Positions 26,889-37,984 of a stretch of DNA of 64,000 bases are shown one piece after another. Position 1 is the stretch's first letter, and each line of letters begins with the position of its first letter. The notes beneath the pieces were generated by a model, which was not told the origin of the DNA, searched no databases, and was given only the letters and a program-made list of their open reading frames with translations. The position numbers were made by a program, and so were the translations under genes. The stretch covers positions 558,001-622,000 of the forward strand of contig NW_026516670.1 of the NCBI RefSeq assembly GCF_025766255.1, read 5' to 3'. Origin of the DNA: Zychaea mexicana (taxonomy: Eukaryota > Mucoromycota > Mucoromycetes > Mucorales > Lichtheimiaceae).

Positions 26889-28703
26889 ATGAGGGTAAAC
26901 ACAGTGGACAAGTACCCGGCGTCAATGATTATGCATTTTGCTAATCATGTACAATAGCTGATAAATAAAACGCTAGAAAAAGATTCCTCGGGTCATGTTA
27001 CTCTCTACCCGGAAGAACTCGAAGACATGTGGCATGTTTACAACTTGATTTCCAAAGAAGATCAAATCAAAGCAACGACGATCCGGTACAGATGTCAATA
27101 AACTTTTACTTTCTCCATTCCATTTTGATCTTACAGTAAAAGATAACTGGTTATTCGTTTAACGTGATAACATAGACGCCTACAAGCGGAAAGTTCGACG
27201 GGATCAACGACGAGCCAACGTACACGAATGGTGCTCACCATTACCGTAGCAACTGTTGACTTTGATCCTCAAGTCGGTCTTTTGCGTATCAATGGTCGTG
27301 TCACAAGCGAAAATCCTTACGTGAAGGTTGGTCCTGCCTCAATATTTATGGATGTGTAGTTTATTTACAAGTCTTTGTTTCGTTCTTCCTACATCGCAGT
27401 TGGGTAGCTTCCATACCATCGATCTAGAATTGAACAGAAACTTCACCTTACTCAAGCCAGAATGGGATGTAATAGCTTTGGAGCGTGTTGAGGATGCATG
27501 TGATGTTACCAAACAAGCCGACGTCGCTGCTATTGTCTGTCAGGAAGGATTAGCAAATATCTGCTTCTTAACACAACATATGACTGTTGTAAAGCAACGT
27601 ATAGAAACACCTATTCCACGGAAAAGAAAGGGATCAGTGACAAATCATGAAAAGGTGAGTTTTGGGACTAATAGCAGTAGATGGGTATCAAACAAAGCCT
27701 ATCGCTGGTAAATATGCTAATGAATGAATCGACGCGACCAAAAAATAGGGCCTTCAAAAGTTCTACGATCAGATCTATCAAGCAATTCTGCGATTACTCC
27801 ACTTTGATATCATCAAAGCTGTCATTATTGCTAGTCCTGGATTTGTTCGGGTATGTGACGCACTTGATCTCACAATCCCTATGTTTACTTACAATGTTGG
27901 AGAAATTGCTAATGTTTGGGTGACTACAATAGGAGCAAGTATACCAATACATTTTTGACCAGGCTGTGGTAATGAACACAACAAGGGGAGGAGAATAAGG
28001 ACGAAGCTTACTGAATGTTTCTGCGATTTTAGAAAACCGACAACAAAGTCCTGATGGAAAATCGCTCCAAGTTTGTTCTTATCCACAGCTCCAGTGGCCA
28101 CAAGCATTCGTTAAACGAAGTGATGCAGGATCCTGCAATTCAATCCAAATTGGCCGATACCAAAGCAGCACGGGAAGTCCAAGCCTTGGAACAATTTTAC
28201 GCCATGCTTAACACCGATCCAGACCGGGCATTTTATGGCATTAGTCACGTATTAAAAGCAAACGAACATGGTGCCATAGGCACTCTACTTGTTACAGACG
28301 AATTATTTCGGTAATAACCGATTACTGTAAAGTGCTGGCACAAAAGAAAGATGCTAAAATATGTAATTTCTCAATTAGATCCGCGGATATCACAACGCGG
28401 CGGAAATATGTTGATTTAGTGGAATCTGTCCGGAATACGGGAGGAGACGTCCGTGTATTTTCTAGTATGCATGTCTCTGGCGAACGTAAATATATTATCT
28501 AGATCTATTAGAAATTCAGGATGAAAGTGGTTGCGAGGTTCTTCCTTACTAACTTGACCACCTTTTAAACAATAATAGAGCTCAATCTGCTCAGTGGCGT
28601 TGCAGCAATCCTTACTTATCCATTGCCAGATATAGAATTGGAGGATACAGAAGAAGGAGAACAGATAGAAGAAAACAGCCATAGAAAAAGTGACTACGTG
28701 TAA
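26889..28703 (+). CDS. DOM34: Pelota/Dom34 ribosome rescue factor
   Basis: Nine exons, 395 residues: 26889-26894, 26958-27085, 27176-27326, 27400-27654, 27749-27850, 27933-27968, 28033-28310, 28379-28485, 28579-28703. With Hbs1 it recognises stalled ribosomes (no-go and non-stop decay) and promotes subunit splitting. It follows the eRF1-like three-domain plan: '[20 protein letters not shown]' and '[20 protein letters not shown]' in the N domain, '[15 protein letters not shown]' and '[20 protein letters not shown]' in the central domain, '[20 protein letters not shown]' and '[20 protein letters not shown]' in the C domain. It lacks the eRF1 GGQ motif, as expected. The first exon is only ATGAGG, chosen because it gives M-R-L-I-N-K with a good donor (GTAAAC) and a CTAAT branch site; an alternative is ATGAAG at 26713. 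Confidence 0.93.
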
Positions 28704-28834
28704 TTTAATTATGGAGATGTGTCTATAAAATCTTTGTGTGAATGTGTATATATACATTTGCGTTGGTTTCGAAAAATGAGTAAGGGAGAGTGTGTATGTG
28801 AAAGATATGCGAGGACAGGAGAACAAGGTCATCA

Positions 28835-29888
28835 TTATTGTTTAAGCACTTCATCTCCAAACAATGCAGCTGCTGCTTGAGCAACAACAGCTTGTGCGGC
28901 GGCCTGCGCAGCAGCATAATTCATTGCCAGAATTGCATCGATAGCAGCCAAAATATCCGCTTCCCACCATCCCATCTCGTAATCGACCAATCCATATCGT
29001 TCAAGTTTATCAGCCCAAGCGACCACCATTTCACGTAAGCCGTACAGATGCTGGTCCGTTAATCGTTCGATTTCTGAGCTTGGTTCGTGTCGCTGGGCTA
29101 ATGCATACAGCCAGCAATTATTGAGACCTGCCCAAAATTGCTCGCGATCAATAGCATTGTATGGATGATCGTCTGATGTCAAACCTAGATAGCAGGGTTA
29201 CTTGTAAATGATAGGTTTCGTAAAAGCATAAACTTCGACATTATTTATTACCAAGTTGTTCACAATGATCGACCACTGCACTCGTTGCTTTGCTAAGTGT
29301 TTGAAAACCGCTGACCATATTCCGTTGCTCCACATGGTCAAGAGTGGCTTTTAGTTGTTTCTGTATCTCTTCAAAAGTGGTAGTTGATGTAGGGGGTGGC
29401 GGCTGCAGGGTGGCAGGTGCTACTTCTGCTGTTGTTGCTGTTGCTGTTGCTGTTGGAACAGCAGTCGTTGTGTTGGTATCAGTTGTTGTTGTTGCTATTG
29501 CTGTCTCAGCAGCAGGCGCTAGAGCCACTGGGGTTATGGGTGTTACTGATGTTACGGGTGTTGTTGGTGCTGATGTAGGTTCCTGCTTTTGTTCTTCAGT
29601 TTTAACGATGACTTCGATGTTGCCAACTGACTCCATTTTTACGGTAGATTCCGTTGTGGTGGGAGTGCTAGTAGTGGTTGCAGCGGAGGCAATTGTTGTT
29701 GTTGTTGCTGCTGCTGCAGTGGCTGTTGGTGCAGTCGATTCTAGACTGACAGCGGGTTCGACTTTAACTGTAGTTTTTGTTGGAGACGATGTCTCAAGAT
29801 CGGGCATGCTGGTATCTTCATCTAGACTGCTTAATGGGCTGCTTGACGTAACTGATTGTAGAGAAGGTGAATCGGCACTAGCTTGCAT
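28835..29888 (-). CDS. Hypothetical protein, Thr/Ala-rich N-terminus
   Basis: Two exons, 328 residues: 29888-29252 and 29184-28835. The N-terminal half is low complexity (Thr, Ala, Ser, Pro, Glu). The second half is ordered and probably helical: 'FEEIQKQLKATLDHVEQRNM', 'TSAVVDHCEQLGLTSDDHPY', 'DREQFWAGLNNCWLYALAQR', 'GLVDYEMGWWEADILAAIDA', ending in an Ala/Gln-rich helix. I recognise no named domain; the ordered C-terminal half suggests a conserved fungal protein, possibly nuclear given its activator-like low-complexity tail, which is a guess. It converges on Pelota with 131 bp between stops. Confidence 0.72.
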
Positions 29889-31306
29889 ATTATTTTACTT
29901 TCCAAAGATGTTTGTGCTGAAACTTTATCCGGTAGCTAATTTTTGCGAATTCTCGGATCGTTTCGCCTTTTCTCCGCAAAAGATGAGCCAGTGCCTAATG
30001 GTGATTCATTTCTATTCCGAAGGTATTCATATATCCTCGTGAGGGTACGTCTATTTCATTGAAAGAATTTCTCCAACTTGGTGATGCGCTAGTAAGTTGG
30101 GGATTGACGCAGCTAGGCGGTAGCGCAAAAAAGGACAATAGATCTATCCGAGAGAAAACGTTACATACATCAGCCTTCACTGGGCTACCTCAAGTTTATA
30201 AAACTATACATAGATGTACATCTTCTTATTTACAACACTTCTGATGCGACCAACTCCATGCTGTAGTAGACTCTTTTCAATAGTGTACATAGCCAAAATC
30301 TGTGACGGGCAGACCTTTTGTCCTCTATATACTTTTGAAAGCGTAAATTCCGAACGTTTGACAATTTAGGATTGGTGTACATATGACTGATTCCTTGTTT
30401 GATTTAGCATATGAAATGCTTGCATGAACGCAGTGAAACGATTGTTGTCAATGTTCTATAAGCTACGAGATTGAGAATTGACAGACCCGTTGTTGCTTTC
30501 TATAAATCCTAATATCTGTTACATCCACGGCTTGCATATGAATGGAATTATCTCTGTGTAATTCCGAGAAACGGGTGCATATTCAGGTACAAATATTGGC
30601 TATGCATACCTTGTTTCAAAGAACATGATCATCTTGTAATGGATGAAATAATTAAGTGCTAAATTGGATATATTAAAGAAGCAATGTCACTGAAGAGGCT
30701 TCCTGGAGCCTTTTGCGTGCATGCACCAGCTCACTCAATAGTACTGTACATAGCCACGTTTATGTACTAGTAGTAGCACAAATGTGATGTGACGGAAGAT
30801 TCTGCATAAAATGGATCATTCATGAGAAAATATACCAGCGACGTTCTGCAAGGATCCAGGTTTACTCGTTTTGAACACAGGGACCCTGAAATTAGTCATT
30901 ACGGTAAACGCAAGGAATACAATGACCATACAATAGTGTAAATGACAATGGTTGATTACATAGCAATGTAAGCCTTCAAGTAAAGGAACATCTCCTTCAT
31001 AATTGTGCTGTCAAGTTGTGTATTACATAGTCGAAACACATTGTTTAATGAGAATAGGGGAGAACTTGTTACTACAAAGATGAATTGTTTTTTATAAAGG
31101 ACAAAGACCGAACATCTGTAGGACACTCTTGTGTCATGTAGTTGCTCGTCCGAATGTAATATGAATGTCGGTATAAACTTGTCATTTTTATTGCTACTGC
31201 ATGCCATTGTTATTTTTTCTCAAAGAAAGAGTTTGCTACGACTTTATAGTGTATATAAGCATTGAAGTAAAAGTGTGTAGGTTTTATTTTTTCTTGGATC
31301 ATCATC
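29889..31306. other. Intergenic, no gene recognised
   Basis: 1.4 kb of AT-rich sequence between divergent genes. No supported coding or RNA feature. Confidence 0.5.
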
Positions 31307-32611
31307 ATGAACGACCAGCTACAGCACGAAGACTACTCATCAGAAGAACTGGCATCAAGCGTTGATGATTTCAACACTACTGAAATTATTGGATCCTTGC
31401 CTCAGTCATTACTACCTACGCCACCGTCGCAATACATCGATGACTCGGCTTCTTTTCTCCAGCCATCCGAAATGCTCCTTTTCCAGAGCTTCGATGTAGA
31501 ATCAGCATTACAAACTAGTACTGGTGAAACGCTGCCATCATATACGTCGCTAACAGCAAGCGCGCCGCCATTTCCATTAAATACAATAACAACAACTATA
31601 CCAACGTTGGCCGACGAGATTTCGCATCAGGTCAGAGTGCAGAAGAACGGCGAACACGATCAATCAAATATCGTTGATACGTAAGAAACAATAAAATACC
31701 AAACACATGCACACATCAATAAGAAAAGACGACACCATGCATAAACACTCACATAAGCGTTATTTAATGAACTTGGCAAACTATTTTTCTCTACTATAGT
31801 GGGCTTATACATGGATATCTACAGTTAATCGTTCACGAATGCAAATGCATGTTTGCACATTTTGAACAAGCACGGAAACATAGGGCGGTGGCAGTCTTTC
31901 GACAATTGGTAGAAGCGCAACAGTTCGGATTTGACAGCACTGGACGCTATTATTCACTCCCAGAGGTTCCAAATGAGATTTCCCTTGAGGTCTCTCTTGT
32001 TTCCGAGAGCCATGCCGTCACCCTTCACAAAGACCAACCTATTCACAGTAGTAAAAGACCAGCAGGAGAAACAGCTGCGATGACTGAGGGCGATAACAAT
32101 AGCAGACGCGTCTACCAGCTTGTAATAACTCTCGACTCTAAACCTACTAGTACTACTGCTAGTAGTAGTAGTGATAACGGCGATGATGTTCAGATGGGTC
32201 AGACCTCCACACCATCACTACCACAGCAATACGAGGAACAGCAACGACATGTTCACCAGCCGTCCCCGCAACAGGAAGAAACACTACGTAAACGAATCTT
32301 GGAGATTGATATACAAGGCTATGCTCCCTGCCCCGAATCCTCTCATCAACATTCAATTGCTGAGCTCGATGCGCTCAGGTACATAAAATTGTATTCTTTG
32401 ACTATTGCTTTCAGCATTTATTATTACTATGTCCGTTTCATCGGTGATAGTATAGAAAATGCATAGAATATACTTAATTTCATATTTCTTCAATAGCTCA
32501 ACCCGGGATATCAGTATGCAAGCTCGCCAAGAAATACGTTGGTTCAATGAACATTTTGCGCGCGTAAAATATTATCAGCAAGCTCTTCTTCAGATTTACT
32601 ACGGTGTGTAG
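31307..32611 (+). CDS. Hypothetical protein, three exons
   Basis: Exons 31307-31680, 31800-32378, 32497-32611 give 355 residues; phases join cleanly. The N-terminal 125 residues are acidic and Ser/Thr/Pro-rich, like a transactivation region. Exon 2 begins with a more ordered segment, 'IVHECKCMFAHFEQARKHRA', continuing 'VFRQLVEAQQFGFDSTGRYY', then a Gln/Ser-rich linker. The C-terminus is helical and aromatic ('RQEIRWFNEHFARVKYYQQA'). No domain recognised and no catalytic motif seen. A role in transcription or signalling would be speculative. Confidence 0.68.
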
Positions 32612-34208
32612 ATTAGGATTGAAATCGAAAGATCATGGTGATACACAGCTTTTGCGTTTAAACTGTCCCTTGTATTTATTCTCCTTATCTATTTCAACCA
32701 ATACCCCCGGCACGATGCCAATCTTTATGTCTGATCCTGATATTAAATTGGTGCTCAAACAAAGCTTTTACAATATTGTTCTGGGAAAAAGGTTAAGTGA
32801 GCGCTTTTCACGCATTTTTTTTGGAAGACACATCAACTTCATGTTATATACAATGATACAGAGAACAGCTAATCTTTTTCATTATGAAATGTTTCTAAGG
32901 AAGGCACAACTTACCATCAAATTGACCACTAAGAGCTGGAACCAACTAAAAGTTGTACTGCAGTGGTGGTGCTATACTAAGCTAAATGAAGAGAGTGCCG
33001 AAGTCTCGGCCAACAGATGGTGTGGTCGCTCTCTCTTTTTAGCAATATCTAAATCCATAAAGACTTAACAATACTTCTTGGGAGTTTTGTTCCGCGGAAT
33101 TGGATTTAAAATAGCTTGGAGAATATATATACCAATGAACTCATGTGACGCCCGATAAGGTTTGATGTTATGCTGCGCAAGACTTGAACAAAATACTAGC
33201 CGTCATCCAAGCACCATCTATATTCTGAGAGAAATCATACACGTTTTGATAGGGATCCACACAAGGAATGCGCTAATTCCAATATTCAGCTCTATATCTG
33301 ACTAATACAAATGCATTGTCAATCTTTAGAGTAAATCGTTTAAAAAGCCAAACCTGCCGCAGCAGTATCTGATGGATCAATAAAGAAGCCCCCAGTTAAA
33401 TGACATATACGCAAAATCGGCTAGTGGATCTCAGAATGAACTTTATTGGCAAAACTGTATCTTTTTTAACTGCGGGCCTTGTGGGTATATTTTTTTGGGC
33501 GAGGATGGGGTCACATGAGTACGTGTGACACCTTGGGGGTGGTGAAAGGGTCTTACTGAGAAGATACAATCGACAAGCAAATAGACAAGCATGATAGTAA
33601 TAACAATAGCCAGCGAATCAGTATCGATGCTGCTGTTGTTGGTGCGCACTGACCCCTCTCTTTATCTCTATTATGATACTGTGTTGCAAGGATGTGTGTC
33701 CTCCAAAAATCACGATTGTTCCCCACCTTTCACATTGTTATTGGCTGCGCTGTTGGAATCGGCCGGGTATAATTTTTTACAGCGCTTGATTGTTATACAG
33801 TCTAAATTTTGTGCTTTCTTGTGTCTTGTAGAAAGGAAGAGTGGTTCCTTATTGTTGACGCCATACTCCGTCCAAATTACAAACGACATATAAAGAAGTG
33901 ATGAGGTGGCAATCCGAGGTGATGAGGTGGCTATCCGAGGGCACGGACACGTTGAGGAGCGTGTATTTGTAGTACGTGGGAAAGGACACAGCATAATAGA
34001 CCGTGCCTGAAGAGCAGCCGAGGGCTCGGACGGGGGCTCGGTGCAAGTCAGCGGCTCATGTTTAGTAGAGTAACGGCAAGAGGAGGGGGCTGGGCGGAGG
34101 AACGGCTTCTTCCGTTCGTTAGTTCCGATGGAGGGCTATATTTTTGCAAGATATGACTATGACCTCTGGGGTATACTTTCATCGTGATTGGAGCGGAGAC
34201 CTTGAAAA
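32612..34208. other. Intergenic upstream of allantoicase
   Basis: Contains no recognisable gene. An imperfect 21-bp tandem duplication (unit GTGATGAGGTGGCAATCCGAG) lies around 33898-33939 and the region near 34030-34100 is GC-rich, possibly promoter sequence. Confidence 0.5.
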
Positions 34209-34216
34209 TATATAAA
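34209..34216 (+). promoter_or_regulatory. TATA box of allantoicase gene
   Basis: TATATAAA 107 bp before the ATG, followed by a pyrimidine-rich leader. Position and consensus only. Confidence 0.55.
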
Positions 34217-34322
34217 GCCGATCCAACCCCAGCCCAGCCTTCCCTTTTTCTTTTTCTTCACAATCACTTTTGTACCTTTATCTCACTCTTCCCTTCACTC
34301 GCTTGTTTGTTTATCTCGAAAA

Positions 34323-35653
34323 ATGGTCTATCAACGCATTCCACATGAAGATCTCGCCAAGTCCGCTTTGGCCAAGTTGACTGGTACGTATCCTTTTGCT
34401 CTGTTTACTTTTCATTGCGCATTTTATCATGCTCACCCATGCATTTCTCAACGACACACACAGATGTCGCCAGCGCTGCTCTCGGCAGCACCATCATCGA
34501 GGTCACTGACGAGTTCTTCGCCGCCGCCACCAACATGATCAACCCTGCCCCACCAATCCACGCCCCCGGCAAGTTCGTCTCGACCGGTGCCTGGATGGAC
34601 GGTTGGGAAACCAAGCGTCACAACCCTACCTACGACTGGGCCATCATCAAGCTCGGTTTCGCTGGCTCGATCCGCGGTTTCGATGTCGACACCAGCTACT
34701 TCACCGGCAACCAGGCTCCTGCTGCCTCTGTTGAAGCCGCCTTCGCTCCCGATGGCAACTTGAAGGATGCCAAGTGGGTCGAGATCTTGCCCAAGGTCGA
34801 CTTGCCCCCTTCGTGCCACAACGTCTTTGTTTTGGACAAGGAAACCGAAGTCTACACTCACTTGCGTGTCAACAACATCCCTGATGGTGGTATTGCTCGC
34901 TTCCGTGCCTACGGTACCGTTCATGCTATCTTCCCTGAGGACAAGTCGTATGTATACTTTGCTGGATGGAAGGTTAAGGAAAGGAAAGGAAAGGAAAACT
35001 GTATATGCTAATGGCGGGAATTGTAAACTCCATCTTGTAGCACCGTGTTGGATTTGGCTTTTGTTGGTAACGGTGGCCACACTGTCTTCTGCACCAACGA
35101 GCACTACACTCCTTCCAGCAACTTGTTGTTGCCTGGCCGTGGTCAGAACATGGGCGATGGTTGGGAGACCAAGCGCTCGCGTATCCCCGGCTACAGTGAC
35201 CACACCGTCATCAAGTTGGGTGCCAAGGGTCACTTGCTCAAGGCTGTCCTCGACACCACCCACTACAAGGGCAACTATCCCAACAAGATCACCTTGGAAG
35301 CTACCTCGACCGAGCAAGAAGTTCCAGAAGAGTCTGCTGCTTGGACCTCTTTGATCGAACCTTCCTCCGTTGGTGCCCACGGCTTGTACTACTTTGACTT
35401 GCCCTCCACTGACAAGGCTTTCACCCACGCCCGTTTCACCATCTATCCCGGTAAGCGCTCTTTCTGTGTTGTGGTTCGACTATTGGATTTAACATAGGTA
35501 TACTAAATGCTGGTCGGTTTATATTTCATAGATGGTGGTGCCAAGCGTTTGCGCTTGTACGGTATCCGTGAAGGTGGCAAGCTTCCCCAGCTTCCTATTG
35601 CCAACCCTCAATTCGAAAAGTTCGATGACGAAGTCAACGGCAACGCCAACTAA
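34323..35653 (+). CDS. Allantoicase
   Basis: Four exons, 358 residues: 34323-34383, 34464-34947, 35041-35450, 35532-35653. Hydrolyses allantoate to ureidoglycolate and urea, allowing use of purines as nitrogen source (DAL2 in yeast, alc in Neurospora). The protein is two homologous jelly-roll repeats: 'GAWMDGWETKRHNPTYDWAI' in the first and 'QNMGDGWETKRSRIPGYSDH' in the second, each followed by a strand ending in K-L-G. The C-terminus has 'DGGAKRLRLYGIREGGKLP'. Length is normal. Codon use is strongly biased (TTG, GTC, ACC, AAG), unlike most neighbours, suggesting high expression. The bias also leaves a long open antisense frame, which I reject. No other purine-catabolism gene is adjacent. Confidence 0.95.
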
Positions 35654-35937
35654 GGAAATTGAAATTATCTAGTAAGACTTCTTATAGCTGTAAAGCTCTA
35701 GTAGCATACCAAAATTTACCCTTTCTTCTCTCCTCTTAACCATCTCACCCCCATATATATGATGTGAAAAGCAACTTAGTTTTTGTCCTAAAAATGTTAA
35801 AAAAATATGTAAATACATTAAAAACTTGTACACACTCATAAACATCACCTTCATCTACACACATCCATTACTAATTCCTCGCACGTGCTACTTACGCACC
35901 ATGTACACACATCAACTATTCACACTACTGCTGTCAG

Positions 35938-35956
35938 TATATATATATATATATAT
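35938..35956. repeat. (TA)n microsatellite
   Basis: Short uninterrupted TA run between the convergent allantoicase and CorA genes. Confidence 0.8.
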
Positions 35957-35972
35957 CCACATACAGATTTAT

Positions 35973-37984
35973 TCATACAAGTCTGTAGTACCGCATCAAG
36001 AGAGTGGATGCTACACAAAATACAGCAATTGCAAACAATATCGACATGAACCAAGTCAGATCGTGCCTGTCCTGGCCCGGCACCAATACGTTCATGCCCC
36101 AGAGACCCGTCACCAGATTCATAGGGACTAAGATGCTACCGAGTGCCGTTAATTTAGATAATACATCGTTCATTTCGTTATTCGTTTGGGTCATTTCAAT
36201 GGATATCTGGGCCAAGTAATTCGAATGCGACCGTGACGAGATCTTTTCATAGTGGGTCAAGGATTGTAACATGGTGATGATATGGTCTTGTACATCCCCC
36301 AAGTACAGGGATACTTCGCTGCTCAAAACAGGCTGGAAGGCATTAATGTTGATCTCTTCGTTTTTGTTATTCGGATGCTGGTATTGATGATGCTGCTGCT
36401 GTTGTTGCTGTTGTATATCGCCACGTTTCACTAATGTCTTCACCACGTCTACTTTGCCCGATAATAAGCGCATCATGCTCATCATTTTTTTGCGGCAGTA
36501 TCCAATCCGTCGCAGCATGTCAGATTGTTCAGATTCTTTCAGGATAAGCACCAGCTCGTCGATGGAATCCACTTCGAATTCAATGGATCGGATCATGGGT
36601 GCAAATGAGTCAGTGATATCGTCGAGCAGACCATAACATATCCAATCTATCATAGATAAGAGGGGTGCTTGTTTAGCTTTCATGAGATCTCTCTATCCTC
36701 GTATTTATCTCTCTTTTACCCGGTGACACGCTAATATAATCCCTCAATTGTTTGATGCGCTTGCGCACGTTGTGCGGATGCGGCGTGTGTCGAAAATGAA
36801 ACTATGCATGTTATACAACAATAGCATATTAGCTTATGCGTGTTGGATGTCAGGTAATGTAGATTTAGCCCGATGCGGATACATATAAAAAAACACATAC
36901 CGAAAGCACGCCCTCTTTTAACACAATAATGTACAGCGCCAATGGTTGCAAATAATTGACGGAGGATTGATTCTGCTCAAAACTGCGAAAACATATGAAA
37001 TAGTAATTCTTGTAGATTTCGCACTTTTCGCGTTGCTCCTCCATGCTGATATCCTCGACTGTCAACGGATGAATATGGAACGTTTTGCTGAGCACTTTCA
37101 TCTCGGCGTCTGTGGGACTGAGTATATCCAGCCAAAAGCAGCCCCTTTTTAACAAATCGCTCAACTGACTGCTGGTATCGGTTCCAACCCCTTCAACTTG
37201 CTGTGCAGCGAGTGGTATCTCGTCAAGGGATCGCACATGGATCGATTGTGGCTCGGCCACTGAAAACAAGGTGACACGACCGTCTGCTGCTTGGTCTTGC
37301 TTTTCGAATTGTGGATGCCGATTTCTGTCGCCGTATAAACTATATCGCCGAAAATTGGCAGCAGCAGCAGAGGATGATCGACGCCTTTGCCGAGGAGGCG
37401 CTGGTGGTGCTTCCAAGTGCTGATTACTGCTCCGTTGATCCCGAACATAGTCATCGAGCTCCTTGTAGTTGACGTCTTCTTCGTCGTCTTTTTTGTCGTT
37501 GGGGAAACATACGTCCTCTTCAAGTTCGGATGCGGGTCTGCTGGATTCGTCTGCAGACGTGTCGGAGGATGTTCCGTAAAAGGGTTGTTGCTGCTGCTGC
37601 TGCATATCAATAGCTAGATTATGATGGTTGGATGGTTCAATGACTTCGTCCGGGGATGTGCTGAACACTACGCCTCCTTCTCGCTCCTAACATTTTATCA
37701 AGACAAAAGAGAGAAATCTCTTCATATGAGCTTAAACACTTGTCCCAAAATAAGTTGAGATAAGAACAATTCACCTCGGCTTCCGGAATGGAGCCATATT
37801 GTCGCGATCGATTAAAAAATAGATTGAGCGGACCAAAAGTCGATCCTTGACGTTCTTGATGGGCAGCTAATGGCGGATCGCCATTTAAAAGGTGTTGCCG
37901 TTGCTCTTCTTGTTCTTCTTGTTGCTGTCGCTGAGAAGACGCTGTAGACCGTTGAGTTCGTTTTGGTCGTCGCGAACGGGCCAT
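35973..37984 (-). CDS. CorA-family Mg2+ transporter (Alr1/Mnr2-like)
   Basis: Four exons, 583 residues: 37984-37775, 37686-36901, 36801-36720, 36646-35973. The N-terminal 200 residues are hydrophilic and Gln/Ser-rich. The CorA cytoplasmic domain follows, with 'GCFWLDILSPTDAEMKVLSK', 'FHIHPLTVEDISMEEQREKC' and 'DWICYGLLDDITDSFAPMIR'. Near the C-terminus are 'GSILVPMNLVTGLWGMNVLV' (the signature GMN at about 543-545 at the mouth of TM1) and TM2 'LTWFMSILFAIAVFCVAST'. These match fungal plasma-membrane Alr1 or vacuolar Mnr2, and the sequence does not decide which. A Gln/His run (about 445-455) lies in a loop. The third exon is only 82 bp. The gene converges on allantoicase with 319 bp between stops. 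Confidence 0.93.

Noticed and set aside
29344..30042. 232-codon plus-strand frame rich in Val and Ala
   Set aside because: Antisense image of the Thr/Ala low-complexity region of the minus-strand gene at 28835-29888.
33898..33939. Imperfect 21-bp tandem duplication
   Set aside because: Only two copies, no coding or terminal-repeat context; probably replication slippage.
34448..35428. 326-codon open frame antisense to allantoicase
   Set aside because: It lies opposite well-supported exons and exists because biased codons leave few antisense stops; its product has no family features and crosses an intron.
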